Shown here: piece by piece, positions 28,793 to 36,996 of the stretch | How positions within the stretch are numbered: position 1 is the first letter of the stretch | How the letters are laid out: the number at the start of each line of letters is the position of its first letter | Source of the DNA: Leptospira sp. | GTDB lineage: Bacteria; Spirochaetota; Leptospiria; Leptospirales; Leptospiraceae | Reading direction: 5' to 3' | Length of the DNA stretch: 59,028 nt | NCBI GenBank assembly: GCA_027533185.1 | Contig: JAPZTS010000036.1 | Location: 8,001-67,028, forward strand | Notes under the pieces: model-generated | Seen by the model: only the letters and a program-made list of their open reading frames with translations | Told to the model about the DNA's origin: nothing | Database searches by the model: none | Translations under genes and position numbers: made by a program

Positions 28793-29770
28793 ATGAAAAA
28801 GACAATCCTAATTACTGGTGGTTCGGGTGTTATAGGCAAACGGCTACTTCCAAAAATTCTAACCGATTATAAGATCATATGTCTAGGAAAACACTATGAT
28901 GCTTTTCCTGAAGAGATTCGGTATCATAGTAATTTTAAATTTTACGAGCGCGATTTAAATTCTATCCATTCGCCAGAAGGATTTCAAGTTTCAGAAAAGA
29001 TCGATCTAATACTACATATGGCAGCGGTTGTATCTGGTAGCCGTGCAACGAGTGAGGAATATTCACAAATCAATGTTCGATCCACCAAATATTTGTTTGA
29101 GTTTGGTAAAATAAAAAAAATCAAACGATTTGGTTTTATTAGTTCCGTTTCCGTTTATGGCGGAAAAGATACAAACCTAAATGTAACTTCGGATCGCCAA
29201 GGTACTAGTATCTATGCTAGAACTAAAAAGGAGGCAGAAGATATTCTTTTGCCTCCAAAGAACATCCAAAACTTTCCTTTTTCAATCATTCGCCTTGCAA
29301 GTGTTTATGGAAAAGGCACTAAAAGTTTTATTTCCAAACTAGAATCCTTTGCTAAACGAGGATTTTTTCCCAAAACAAAAACGGATCGCAAAAAATCCAT
29401 TGTCCACGTGGATGATGTAGTGACTTTTTTGGAACGATGGATCCAAGAAGCACTAACAAATAATAAATTAGATCCAGTATATGTTTTATCCGAACCTGAG
29501 CCTTATTCCATTTCTTCGGTAATCCAAGTTTTAAAAGAGGAAAAACGAATCCCTATTTTGGCTCTTGGCATAGCCGTAGACGGTCTCTTGGGTAGGTTTC
29601 TCGAATGGGGGCTTAGATTCCTGTATTATGTCAAAAAAAGGCCGTACCACAATTCTCCCCTACTTCCCATTCTGGAATCAGTTGTCCTGTATGATGAAGA
29701 TTCCTGGAGAAAATTGGGAATTTTTCCAAAATGGAATTTACGAAAAGAAATCCAGGGGTTCAATAAATAG
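28793..29770 (+). CDS. NAD-dependent epimerase/dehydratase (extended SDR)
   Basis: A 325-residue extended short-chain dehydrogenase. The Rossmann glycine motif is ITGGSGVIGKRLL, the NAD-binding HMAAVVSG follows, and the catalytic Ser-Tyr-Lys set is SSVSVYGG with IYARTKKEAED (YxxxK). Such enzymes act on nucleotide sugars or related alcohols in the cytoplasm. The C-terminal substrate region does not identify the substrate. It starts on the base after the DUF445 stop, so the two genes form an operon, with the exported protein at 29797 next. Confidence 0.8.
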   Translation: MKKTILITGGSGVIGKRLLPKILTDYKIICLGKHYDAFPEEIRYHSNFKFYERDLNSIHSPEGFQVSEKIDLILHMAAVVSGSRATSEEYSQINVRSTKYLFEFGKIKKIKRFGFISSVSVYGGKDTNLNVTSDRQGTSIYARTKKEAEDILLPPKNIQNFPFSIIRLASVYGKGTKSFISKLESFAKRGFFPKTKTDRKKSIVHVDDVVTFLERWIQEALTNNKLDPVYVLSEPEPYSISSVIQVLKEEKRIPILALGIAVDGLLGRFLEWGLRFLYYVKKRPYHNSPLLPILESVVLYDEDSWRKLGIFPKWNLRKEIQGFNK

Positions 29771-29796
29771 GCAACTGCAATCCGATACTTAAACTG

Positions 29797-30579
29797 ATGA
29801 AACTCAAGATTCCAACTCTTCTATTTGCTATACTACTCAGTTCTCCCTTGGTGGCTGGTACTTGGATCGAGGACTCACTCGGTTTTGCATTTGAGTTTCC
29901 CCGTGGATGGACAAAATCTGTCCAACGATTCCAAGAAACAGCAAAAATCCAATTTGCAAAAGCAAACAGAGAAGCAATCCTCCAGATCGACTCCGTTAAA
30001 CGGACAAAGGATTATGACTTAGATCGTTTCATCGAAGAAACGATTGATACATTTCTGAAACGGTATCCCGATTTAAAAGTTGTGAATGAAAAAAGGCTCA
30101 CCAATGAAGTATCTGGATTTGAGGAGTCGTCTTTTGTAGTCATTCATTACACAGAGAATAAGGTCTTAATTTCCAATCGGTTTTTATTCCACAAACAAGG
30201 TGGTTCGTATTTTGTTATTCAGGCAAAAACTCCACGTGCACTCTTTTCTAAATACGCCAAAGATTTGGACCTTGTGATGAAAAGTTTCCGCAGGGAAGCA
30301 AGAACAAGATTGAGATGGCGTAATGACAGTTTGGCGTATCTTGATCCCGTCAAAGACGAAAGGATTATCCAATATGTGTCGATCACAGTTCGACCAATTG
30401 ACACATTCAAGCCCTCCTCTAACTCAGGAGATCCGAATAGGGACGAATGGCTGTTTTCTGTGGAGGGCAATAAAGCACCTGCACCTGGTGAATGGGAATC
30501 GACTACACCTTCCCAAGAGAACGAACCGAAAATACGCCCGGATACCCCTTCGACTGACACTCCTGTTATAATTCCTTAA
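29797..30579 (+). CDS. Exported protein, PsbP/DUF1795-like region
   Basis: A 260-residue exported protein with a signal peptide ending near SSPLVAGT. The mature start (WIEDSLGFAFEFPRGWTKS) and the pattern leading to FLFHKQGGSYFVIQAKT resemble periplasmic proteins of the PsbP/DUF1795 type, which have this F-x-F-P-x-G-W opening. The last 60 residues are Pro/Ser/Thr-rich and probably disordered. It follows the epimerase by 26 bases. Function unknown; the family resemblance is by motif only. Confidence 0.55.
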   Translation: MKLKIPTLLFAILLSSPLVAGTWIEDSLGFAFEFPRGWTKSVQRFQETAKIQFAKANREAILQIDSVKRTKDYDLDRFIEETIDTFLKRYPDLKVVNEKRLTNEVSGFEESSFVVIHYTENKVLISNRFLFHKQGGSYFVIQAKTPRALFSKYAKDLDLVMKSFRREARTRLRWRNDSLAYLDPVKDERIIQYVSITVRPIDTFKPSSNSGDPNRDEWLFSVEGNKAPAPGEWESTTPSQENEPKIRPDTPSTDTPVIIP

Positions 30580-30664
30580 ATCTAAGCACCATCCCTTTGC
30601 TAAAGAAAACTTGCGTGGAGGGATTTGGTAACTGAGCCCTGTAATGCAGTTTTGAGTTCTCATA

Positions 30665-30715
30665 CACCCGAAAAGTTTGTTTGGGTTTTTCTATTTTTTC
30701 CGGGTTTTTGCATAT
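30665..30715 (+). terminator. Possible terminator before the arsenic operon
   Basis: ACCCGAAAA (from 30665) can pair with TTTTCCGGGT (ending near 30711) with one bulged base, or ACCCGAAA with TTTGGGT nearby; both are followed by T-rich DNA. It would end transcripts from the 27.6-30.6 kb operon. The alternative pairings and bulge make this tentative. Confidence 0.35.
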
Positions 30716-30726
30716 TTATGTTGATC

Positions 30727-30743
30727 GTATATCGACGATATAC
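30727..30743. promoter_or_regulatory. Palindromic operator of the ars operon
   Basis: A perfect inverted repeat, GTATATCG-A-CGATATAC, with 8-bp arms and a 1-base centre, about 90 bases before the arsR start. ArsR/SmtB repressors bind AT-rich imperfect palindromes of this kind near their own promoters. That this site is the ArsR operator is inferred from position. Confidence 0.6.
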
Positions 30744-30834
30744 TTTCTAATATAAAAAAAACCCGAAATGGCAAAGATTCTAACAGCTATTCAAGACCGC
30801 ATTGGCCGTAAAAATTCTGAGAAAGGAAAATTCA

Positions 30835-31173
30835 ATGGCGCAGAACAAAAAAGACGAGTTTAGAATTCAGGAACGGGAAGTAGCTGAATTTGCAAAACTC
30901 CTATCCCATCCTGCAAGGATTGCCATATTAGAAACTCTTGCAAAAAGGAAGTCTTGCGTTTGCGGAGAAATCGTCGAAGTCTTGCCTCTATCCCAAGCGA
31001 CAGTCTCTCAGCACCTCAAAGAACTCAAATTAGCTGGTCTCATTATTGGCGAAGTGGAAGGTAATGCCTCCTGTTATTGTATTGATTGGGAAAACTTAGA
31101 AAGAGCAAAACAAAATTTGGACAATTTATTTATAGAATTATTTGAGAACAAAACTACGGAGAACTGCTGTTAA
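30835..31173 (+). CDS. arsR: ArsR-family arsenical-responsive repressor
   Basis: A 112-residue winged-helix repressor from the ATG at 30835 (AAAGGA upstream; an in-frame TTG at 30802 is less likely). The recognition helix is LSQATVSQHLKELKLAGL. Cys41-Val-Cys43 in KSCVCGEIVEV is the classic helix-3 arsenite/antimonite site, and a C-terminal Cys-Cys may add a ligand. It would leave the DNA when As(III) binds. Its last base overlaps the arsC start (TAATG), and the palindrome at 30727-30743 is the likely operator. Confidence 0.88.
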   Translation: MAQNKKDEFRIQEREVAEFAKLLSHPARIAILETLAKRKSCVCGEIVEVLPLSQATVSQHLKELKLAGLIIGEVEGNASCYCIDWENLERAKQNLDNLFIELFENKTTENCC

Positions 31174-31604
31174 TGGAAAAGAAGAACATATTAGTATTGT
31201 GTACTGGAAATAGTTGCAGGAGCCAAATGGCAGAAGGTTGGCTTAGAGAGTTTGGTGGTACTATCGCCAATATTTATAGCGCAGGGATAGAAACACACGG
31301 CGTAAATCCAAGGGCTATTGCTATTATGAAGGAGGCAGGTATCGACATTTCTCATCACACTTCCAACCATATTGACGAATACAAAGGAATCAATTTTGAT
31401 TTTATGATCACTGTTTGTGACCATGCAAAAGAAAATTGTCCATACATTCCTTCTAACGCAAAAAGGTTCCATCATAATTTTTCGGATCCATCGAAACTAA
31501 AAGGGACGGATGAAGAAGTGAAAGAGGCATTTGCAAAGACAAGAGACGAAATCCGAGACTATGCAAAAAATTTTATAGAGAAGGAAGTGAGACAGAGCCT
31601 ATGA
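31173..31604 (+). CDS. arsC: Thioredoxin-coupled arsenate reductase
   Basis: A 143-residue LMW-phosphatase-fold arsenate reductase of the pI258 ArsC type. The P-loop is Cys10-TGNSC-Arg16, and the redox pair Cys82 and Cys89 ([11 protein letters not shown]) sits exactly as in the thioredoxin-dependent enzymes. It reduces arsenate to arsenite in the cytoplasm for export by the next gene. It is coupled to arsR (1-base overlap) and to the efflux gene (4-base overlap). All catalytic residues are present. Confidence 0.92.
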   Translation: MEKKNILVLCTGNSCRSQMAEGWLREFGGTIANIYSAGIETHGVNPRAIAIMKEAGIDISHHTSNHIDEYKGINFDFMITVCDHAKENCPYIPSNAKRFHHNFSDPSKLKGTDEEVKEAFAKTRDEIRDYAKNFIEKEVRQSL

Positions 31605-32626
31605 AAAAACTTTCTTTTTTAGATCAATATTTAACGCTTTGGATCTTTCTTGCCATTGGAGTGGGTATTGGTATTGGAAATTTTTTGCCTTCTTTTGTAA
31701 CAGGGTTCTCTAGTTTATCCATCGGAACAACAAATATCCCATTGGCAATTGGACTGATACTTATGATGTATCCGCCTCTGGCTAAAGTACAATTCAAAAA
31801 TTTAGGAAAGGTTTTTCTAGATGTAAAACTCTTATCAATTTCTTTAATTTTGAATTGGATCGTAGGTCCCTTACTTATGTTTGGACTAGCGATTCTTTTT
31901 TTACCTTCACATCCAGAGTATATGACAGGTCTTATTTTGATTGGGCTTGCCCGTTGTATCGCTATGGTAATCGTTTGGAATGATCTTGCTGATGGCGATA
32001 GAGAATATGCTGCTGGACTCGTTGCTCTCAATAGTATTTTCCAAGTGTTTTTTTATAGTTTTTATGCATATATTTTCATAACTGTTTTACCACCCTATTT
32101 TGGATTAGAGGCGGTAGTTGTTGATATACAAATTAATGATATAGCGGAAACAGTTGGTATCTATTTGGGAATTCCTTTTTTTTTAGGCTTGGTTTCACGC
32201 CCAATTGTATCTAAAATCAAATCGGAAGATTTTTTTGAATCCAAGTATATAAAATGGATTTCTCCAATCACTCTGATCTCTCTACTTTTTACGATTGTTA
32301 TTATGTTTAGTATAAAAGGAAGTATGATCGTCGAACTAACATATGATGTCTTTTTAGTTTCGATACCTTTATTGATTTACTTTCTACTCATGTTTGGAAT
32401 TAGTTTGGCTATTGGAACTACGTTAGGTGTAGATTATAAAAAAAATGCATCCATTGCATTTACAGCAACTGGAAACAATTTTGAACTGGCGATAGCAGTT
32501 GCAATTGGAGTATTTGGCATCGGCAGCGGAGTTGCATTTGTCGGAGTGATTGGCCCTTTAATCGAGGTGCCCGTACTGATTTTACTTGTGAAATTTGCAC
32601 TCTGGTATCGGGACAGAAAGAGCTAG
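31601..32626 (+). CDS. acr3: ACR3-family arsenite efflux permease
   Basis: A 341-residue membrane protein with about ten helices. The family signature includes the conserved Cys119 in [14 protein letters not shown] and the Glu in [16 protein letters not shown], both needed for As(III) transport in characterised Acr3 proteins. It exports arsenite using the proton gradient. Often annotated arsB, but the sequence is of the Acr3 type rather than ArsB. Last gene of arsR-arsC-acr3; it overlaps arsC by 4 bases and ends 4 bases into the convergent Bdr-like gene. Confidence 0.92.
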   Translation: MKKLSFLDQYLTLWIFLAIGVGIGIGNFLPSFVTGFSSLSIGTTNIPLAIGLILMMYPPLAKVQFKNLGKVFLDVKLLSISLILNWIVGPLLMFGLAILFLPSHPEYMTGLILIGLARCIAMVIVWNDLADGDREYAAGLVALNSIFQVFFYSFYAYIFITVLPPYFGLEAVVVDIQINDIAETVGIYLGIPFFLGLVSRPIVSKIKSEDFFESKYIKWISPITLISLLFTIVIMFSIKGSMIVELTYDVFLVSIPLLIYFLLMFGISLAIGTTLGVDYKKNASIAFTATGNNFELAIAVAIGVFGIGSGVAFVGVIGPLIEVPVLILLVKFALWYRDRKS

Positions 32627-33264
32627 TTTAAAAATAACCTTTCGTAAATTTGTAAAAAAATGATTCCAAGTCCGCCAATAGTAGCACCGACAATAGGCAC
32701 TCCCAAAATTCGAATGGTAAAATTTGTAGCATCGAGCCTTTTTTCCAAAGAATTGAATCGGTTATCCAGTTTATCTTCAAGATTTTCAAATCGATTGTCT
32801 ATCATGTCAAAATGTTCCTCAATCATTTCGAATCGCTTATAGATAATTTCAAATCGTTGGTTCACATAACCAAAGCCCTTCTCCATATCCGACTGCATTA
32901 TTTCAAATCGTTGGTTCACATAACCAAAGCCCTTTTCCATATCCGACTGCATTGTTTCAAATCTTTGGTTCACATAACCAAAGCCCTTTTCCATATCCGA
33001 CTGCATTGTTTCAAATCGTCGGTTCACATAACCAAAGCCCTTTTCCATATCCGACTGCATTGTTTCAAATCTTTGGTTCATACTTTCAAAACCTAGACGC
33101 ATCTCGGTGTGCAAGGGTAGTAGTTTTGTCTCTTGAAACTGATTCATGGCAAGATCCCTTCGTTCCTCAATAGTCTCCAGGATCCAATCCTGAATTTCAA
33201 CACCGATTTTCGTATCAATTGCAGCTTTCTCTAATATTTTGTAAAGTTTTTGTGTTTGGGGCAT
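32623..33264 (-). CDS. Bdr-like coiled-coil repeat membrane protein
   Basis: A 213-residue protein. Residues 1-64 are charged and helical; 65-136 are four near-identical 18-residue repeats ([18 protein letters not shown]); 137-180 continues as degenerate heptads of the RFE-I/M type; and 185-208 is one C-terminal membrane helix ([19 protein letters not shown]). This is the layout of the Borrelia Bdr and DUF1640-type proteins: a coiled coil anchored by a C-terminal helix. Function is unknown. It is convergent with acr3 (4-base overlap). Confidence 0.7.
   Translation of the reverse strand: MPQTQKLYKILEKAAIDTKIGVEIQDWILETIEERRDLAMNQFQETKLLPLHTEMRLGFESMNQRFETMQSDMEKGFGYVNRRFETMQSDMEKGFGYVNQRFETMQSDMEKGFGYVNQRFEIMQSDMEKGFGYVNQRFEIIYKRFEMIEEHFDMIDNRFENLEDKLDNRFNSLEKRLDATNFTIRILGVPIVGATIGGLGIIFLQIYERLFLN
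32857..33072 (-). repeat. Four 54-bp in-frame tandem repeats
   Basis: Four consecutive 54-bp units, encoding residues 65-136 of the Bdr-like protein, differ from each other at only a few bases. The half-unit RLGFESMNQ just before them looks like an older, degraded copy. Such DNA can change copy number by slippage. Confidence 0.88.
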
Positions 33265-33342
33265 GGAATCCTCTCTCTTACACTAGGTAAGAAATTTTGA
33301 AATTGGTTCCCGAAATAAAATATAAATTACAAAATTAAGAGC

Positions 33343-34581
33343 TCATTTATGGCTCATCATAAATTTGCGATACCTCTTAACAAGTTTATTTGTGCGAATT
33401 TGATCGAACACCAAACGAAAAAAAGGCGAAACATTCAAATCCGTTTTTTTATTCTCCGCCATACGATTCAATTGGTATTTGACCATTGCCATATTTGCAA
33501 GTCCTGCGAGGGTTTTGGATTTCCAATTCGGCTTATTTAATCCAACAGATGTTTGTTGGCCTGACATCCATTTTTTTGGAAGCTCAGGATCAATGGCAAG
33601 TGCGGTGGCCATTCCTACAAGAGGGATTCCGGATTCTAATACGAGTTCGGCAGTTTCTCTTTTTTTGATTCCCCCTGTTACCAAAATGGGAACTTTTGAA
33701 ATAGCAACAATCTCGCGCGCAAAATCGATAAAATAAGCTTCTCGGGCCAGCGTTGAGCCGTCCCCAGTAACACCTTGCATGGCAGGAGATTCATAACTCC
33801 CACCAGAAAGTTCAATCAAATCAACACCTAATGTTTGTATTGTTGATACAACTTCTTTTGCATCCTCAAAACTAAATCCACCCTTTTGGAAATCCGAAGA
33901 ATTTAACTTTACTCCGACACAAAATTTAGGCGAAACATTTTTACGAACTTCTTGGATGATCTCTACTAAAAATCTTGAGCGATTTTTTAGACTTCCGCCC
34001 CAATTGTCATTTCTTTGGTTCGTAAGAGGTGATAAAAATTGACTTATAAGATAACCATGTGCCGCATGAATCTCCACTCCATCGAAACCTGCACTTTCTG
34101 CTTGTTTTGCGGTGATTCCAAATCGTTGTATGAGCTCTTTAATTTTTTCTTCATTCAATTCTTTCGGTATACCCATGAGTTTTGAAAGCTTTCCTAAATT
34201 TACTTGAATTGCAGACGGAGCAAGTACCTCACCACCTAACTTAGCTAGAATTTGTCGTCCTGGATGGTTGATTTGCACCCAGATCTTTCCACCATTTGAT
34301 TTGGCAATATTTGCCCAGGTTCGGAAGGGAGCCAGGTCTGTATCCTTTTCTAAGGCTACGCCTCCGGGCCCTGTCATCGCAAATCTGTCGACCATCACAT
34401 TCCCCGTGATCATAAGCCCAACTCCTCCACGCGACCATGCCCCGTACAGGTTCCAAAGTTTGGAATCCGGCAATAGATTTTCGTCAGAGAGATTCTCTTC
34501 CATTGCAGCCTTTACGAGACGGTTCGGCAACTCTGAACCATTGGGAAGGGTAATGGGAGTAAACATGGGAGAAGTTTTCAT
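33343..34581 (-). CDS. Old Yellow Enzyme family NADH:flavin oxidoreductase
   Basis: A 412-residue FMN-dependent TIM-barrel protein. LPNRLVKAAMEEN opens the barrel, NHPGRQ and VEIHAAHGYLISQFLSP hold the conserved His residues that bind the phenolic/substrate oxygen and the flavin, and TNQRNDNWGGSLKNRSRF is the family motif. ILVTGGI and GIPLVGMATALAIDPELP form the phosphate-binding end. It reduces activated alkenes of an unknown substrate using NAD(P)H. It is divergent from the DUF2141-SDR-ABM operon, with inverted repeats in between. Confidence 0.85.
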   Translation of the reverse strand: MKTSPMFTPITLPNGSELPNRLVKAAMEENLSDENLLPDSKLWNLYGAWSRGGVGLMITGNVMVDRFAMTGPGGVALEKDTDLAPFRTWANIAKSNGGKIWVQINHPGRQILAKLGGEVLAPSAIQVNLGKLSKLMGIPKELNEEKIKELIQRFGITAKQAESAGFDGVEIHAAHGYLISQFLSPLTNQRNDNWGGSLKNRSRFLVEIIQEVRKNVSPKFCVGVKLNSSDFQKGGFSFEDAKEVVSTIQTLGVDLIELSGGSYESPAMQGVTGDGSTLAREAYFIDFAREIVAISKVPILVTGGIKKRETAELVLESGIPLVGMATALAIDPELPKKWMSGQQTSVGLNKPNWKSKTLAGLANMAMVKYQLNRMAENKKTDLNVSPFFRLVFDQIRTNKLVKRYRKFMMSHK

Positions 34582-34708
34582 AGTTCGTTTTTGTCCTTAT
34601 TTCTCCAGTTTCCGTCGGGATTTGTCGGGGTTGGACCGAAAAAAGGAAATTGGATAGAAAAAAATTTGACAAGATGGGGGGTTTTTTATAAATGTTGACA
34701 CCATCTAC

Positions 34709-34729
34709 TATGTAGACATCGTCTATATA
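34709..34729. promoter_or_regulatory. Inverted repeats in divergent promoter region
   Basis: TATGTAGAC-ATC-GTCTATATA has 9-bp arms with one mismatch. A nested shorter palindrome, TCTAC-TAT-GTAGA, begins just before it (34704-34716). TTGACA lies at 34695-34700. The size and symmetry fit a TetR-type operator for the divergent OYE and DUF2141 genes, but no regulator gene is beside it. Confidence 0.55.
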
Positions 34730-34765
34730 GCAATCTAAACTCGAATTAGAAATAGGAGAGAAGTA

Positions 34766-35203
34766 ATGGAAAAAGTACTAAAACAAATCGCAGTAGGTTC
34801 TCTACTGATCGCAACTCATGGGATTTTTGCCTTGGATTTAGAGGTTGAGATTTTGAATCGGAAATCTCCGAATTCTAAAATTACATGCGGAGTCTTTGAA
34901 ACGGAAGTCGGATTCCCTAGTGACTCTGACAAACGTTTGGTGGGAGATGTCGGAAAAACAGAAAATGGTAAAACAGTTTGTAGATTTACTGGCCTTCCTA
35001 AAAAGAGTTATGCCGTTGCGGTAATGGAAGATTTGAACGGTAATGGGAAAATGGATTCAACATTTGTCGGATTTCCCAAAGAACCTTGGGGAGTTTCTAA
35101 TGATGCGCCTATGCAAACATTTGGACCACCCAAGTTTCAAGAAGCACTTTTCAGTTTAACAGAAAATAAGAAAATCACAATTCGATTGAACCAACCAAAT
35201 TAA
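34766..35203 (+). CDS. DUF2141 exported protein
   Basis: A 145-residue exported protein with a signal peptide ending near GIFALDLE. The mature part carries the DUF2141 pattern: GLPKKSYAVAVMEDLNGNGKMD, then GFPKEPWGVSNDAP and FGPPKFQEALFSL. The domain is a small beta sandwich of unknown function. GGAGAG precedes the ATG. It is the first gene of an operon with the SDR (10-base gap) and the ABM-like lipoprotein. Confidence 0.8.
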   Translation: MEKVLKQIAVGSLLIATHGIFALDLEVEILNRKSPNSKITCGVFETEVGFPSDSDKRLVGDVGKTENGKTVCRFTGLPKKSYAVAVMEDLNGNGKMDSTFVGFPKEPWGVSNDAPMQTFGPPKFQEALFSLTENKKITIRLNQPN

Positions 35204-35213
35204 GGAACATTCT

Positions 35214-36029
35214 ATGAATCATCTAACATCTACAAATTCTAAAAATATTTCCTCCAAATGGAAACAAAACTATGGCGAGTGGGCTGTTGTGACAGGTGCA
35301 AGCGATGGAATAGGAAAGGATTTTGCTTATGAACTGGCAAAACATGGATTTTCGCTTATCCTCGTTGCAAGAAGAAAACCAATCCTGGAAAAAATACAAG
35401 TAGATCTAAGAGAGAATTACGGCGTTACGGTAGAGGTTCTAAGTTTAGATCTTTCTTCAGAGAATGATACTAATAAATTGGTTGCATCGTTAGAAGGTAA
35501 GAATGTTGGGCTTGCTGTTGTTGCTGCTGGGTTTGGTAGCATCGGACAATTTTCGGAACTACCATTGGAATCGGAATTGAATATGGTAGATTTAAATTGT
35601 AGAGCCGTGGTTCAACTTACGCATAAGATCTTATCTATCTTCTCAGGCAGAAAAAAATCTGGATTGATCTTATTTGGTTCTTTAGTTGGATTTCAAGGCT
35701 CTCCATTTTCTGCGACCTACTCAGCCACGAAGTCATTTATCCAAAGTTTTGCGGAAGCATTACACTACGAGGTTAAATCAAAAGGAATTGATGTGCTGAG
35801 TGTAGCCCCTGGGCCAGTCGAAACTGGTTTTGGAAATCGTGCAGGAATGAAAATGGGACAAGCTCAATCACCGAAAGGTATTGCAAAAGTTTCTATGTCA
35901 GCATTAGGTAACCAAACAACAGTTCGGCCCGGATTTTTGTCCAAATTTTTGGGATATTCGCTAATCACTTTGCCTAGAGGGATTCGAGTCGTCCTAATGA
36001 AACAAATCATGTCGGGTATGGTCAAATAA
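35214..36029 (+). CDS. Classical short-chain dehydrogenase/reductase
   Basis: A 271-residue classical SDR. NAD(P)-binding TGASDGIGKDFAYEL, followed by LVARRKPILEKI (the Arg pair suggests NADP), Ser in LFGSLVGFQG and catalytic YSATKSF. It ends with PGPVETGF after the active site. Substrate unknown; such proteins in this context often reduce acyl or steroid-like ketones. Cotranscribed with the DUF2141 gene and followed two bases later by the ABM-like gene. Confidence 0.82.
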   Translation: MNHLTSTNSKNISSKWKQNYGEWAVVTGASDGIGKDFAYELAKHGFSLILVARRKPILEKIQVDLRENYGVTVEVLSLDLSSENDTNKLVASLEGKNVGLAVVAAGFGSIGQFSELPLESELNMVDLNCRAVVQLTHKILSIFSGRKKSGLILFGSLVGFQGSPFSATYSATKSFIQSFAEALHYEVKSKGIDVLSVAPGPVETGFGNRAGMKMGQAQSPKGIAKVSMSALGNQTTVRPGFLSKFLGYSLITLPRGIRVVLMKQIMSGMVK

Positions 36030-36030
36030 A

Positions 36031-36519
36031 TTGCACCGGCTAGCGTTTTTTACTGTTAGGAGGATTCTCTTTGTGGCTCTAATGGCTTCGATTAGCAATT
36101 GTGTGGTAGGTACACCCTTTCAAAAGTCATCCAAACTTTCTGATTACAAAATCAAAGAGGATACGGTCGTTGTGGTAGCATTGACCGAGGTCGAAACCAA
36201 AGGCTCTATCTCTGATCTATGGACTTTTTGGAAACGAGTATCTTCCGTTCGGGAAAGTATAGAATCCAATCCTGGTTACTTGGGTGGGTCTATACGAAGA
36301 CAATTGTTTGGATCCAAAGCATGGACAATGACTGTGTGGAAAGATGAAGAATCTATAGATAACTTTGTTTATGCGAAAGAGCATGAAAGAGCAATGAAAG
36401 AAGGTGGACCTGCTGTCAAAAGAGGTAGATTCTATCGAATCCAAAAACAATGGAAAGAGGTTCCCATCCCTTGGGAAGTCGCTGAAGAATTAGTCCATGA
36501 GGAAGGAAGGATGGAATGA
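36031..36519 (+). CDS. Lipoprotein with ABM/DUF3291-like domain
   Basis: A 162-residue protein of the dimeric alpha-beta-barrel (antibiotic-biosynthesis-monooxygenase-like) type: VVVVALTEVET, then the helix and SNPGYLGGSIRR, and SKAWTMTVWKDEESIDNFV. The TTG at 36031 keeps a signal peptide ending in SISNC, a lipobox; a GTG at 36073 has a better ribosome-binding site (AGGAGG) but would leave a signal of only about nine residues. A lipidated ABM domain is unusual. It is the last gene of the DUF2141-SDR operon. Confidence 0.6.
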   Translation: MHRLAFFTVRRILFVALMASISNCVVGTPFQKSSKLSDYKIKEDTVVVVALTEVETKGSISDLWTFWKRVSSVRESIESNPGYLGGSIRRQLFGSKAWTMTVWKDEESIDNFVYAKEHERAMKEGGPAVKRGRFYRIQKQWKEVPIPWEVAEELVHEEGRME

Positions 36520-36522
36520 ATC

Positions 36523-36996
36523 TCATTCCCAAACAATGTTGTTCCAACTAACGCGAAGAAAGAAGTAGGCTCTATCCTTTTTTCGTAGCAATTGGAGGCT
36601 GGTTTGACCTCGTTTTGATCGAACAATGGATTGGAGTTCGAAAGGATGTGGATTACCCTCGATCGTTACATCGGGGAAAATTTGCCTTCCTAAATAATCA
36701 TAAAACGCCCACTGTGTTTCGTTAGGCTCATCTAAATTGGTTTCGTACGATTCAAAAATGGAGTCTAGTTTCCCTGAAAATGTTTTACATTCTCGATACG
36801 AATTTTTTCCAAATATAAAATTTTCCTTTTGAAGGCAAAACTGGATATCTGATTTTGTCGGAGAGTTATATTGAATCTTAATTATTTCATCGTTATAAGA
36901 TAGTATTCCAGCAAACAGAGGATATATGAATCCAAAACTGATAAATATACAATAAAGTATATTTTTGATTTGATGCTGGAGATTGAAAGGTTTCAT
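36523..36996 (-). CDS. Exported protein, unknown
   Basis: A 157-residue protein with an N-terminal hydrophobic segment (ILYCIFISFGFIYPLFAG) that is probably a signal peptide. The mature part has two cysteines that could pair and ends in a beta-rich FFLRVSWNNIVWE. No family recognised. It overlaps the upstream gene by 4 bases. Confidence 0.5.
   Translation of the reverse strand: MKPFNLQHQIKNILYCIFISFGFIYPLFAGILSYNDEIIKIQYNSPTKSDIQFCLQKENFIFGKNSYRECKTFSGKLDSIFESYETNLDEPNETQWAFYDYLGRQIFPDVTIEGNPHPFELQSIVRSKRGQTSLQLLRKKDRAYFFLRVSWNNIVWE

Noticed and set aside
32812..33173. Plus-strand frames with repeated [20 protein letters not shown] sequence opposite the Bdr-like gene.
   Set aside because: They are the antisense reading of the 54-bp repeats; the minus-strand protein has the sensible coiled-coil and membrane helix.
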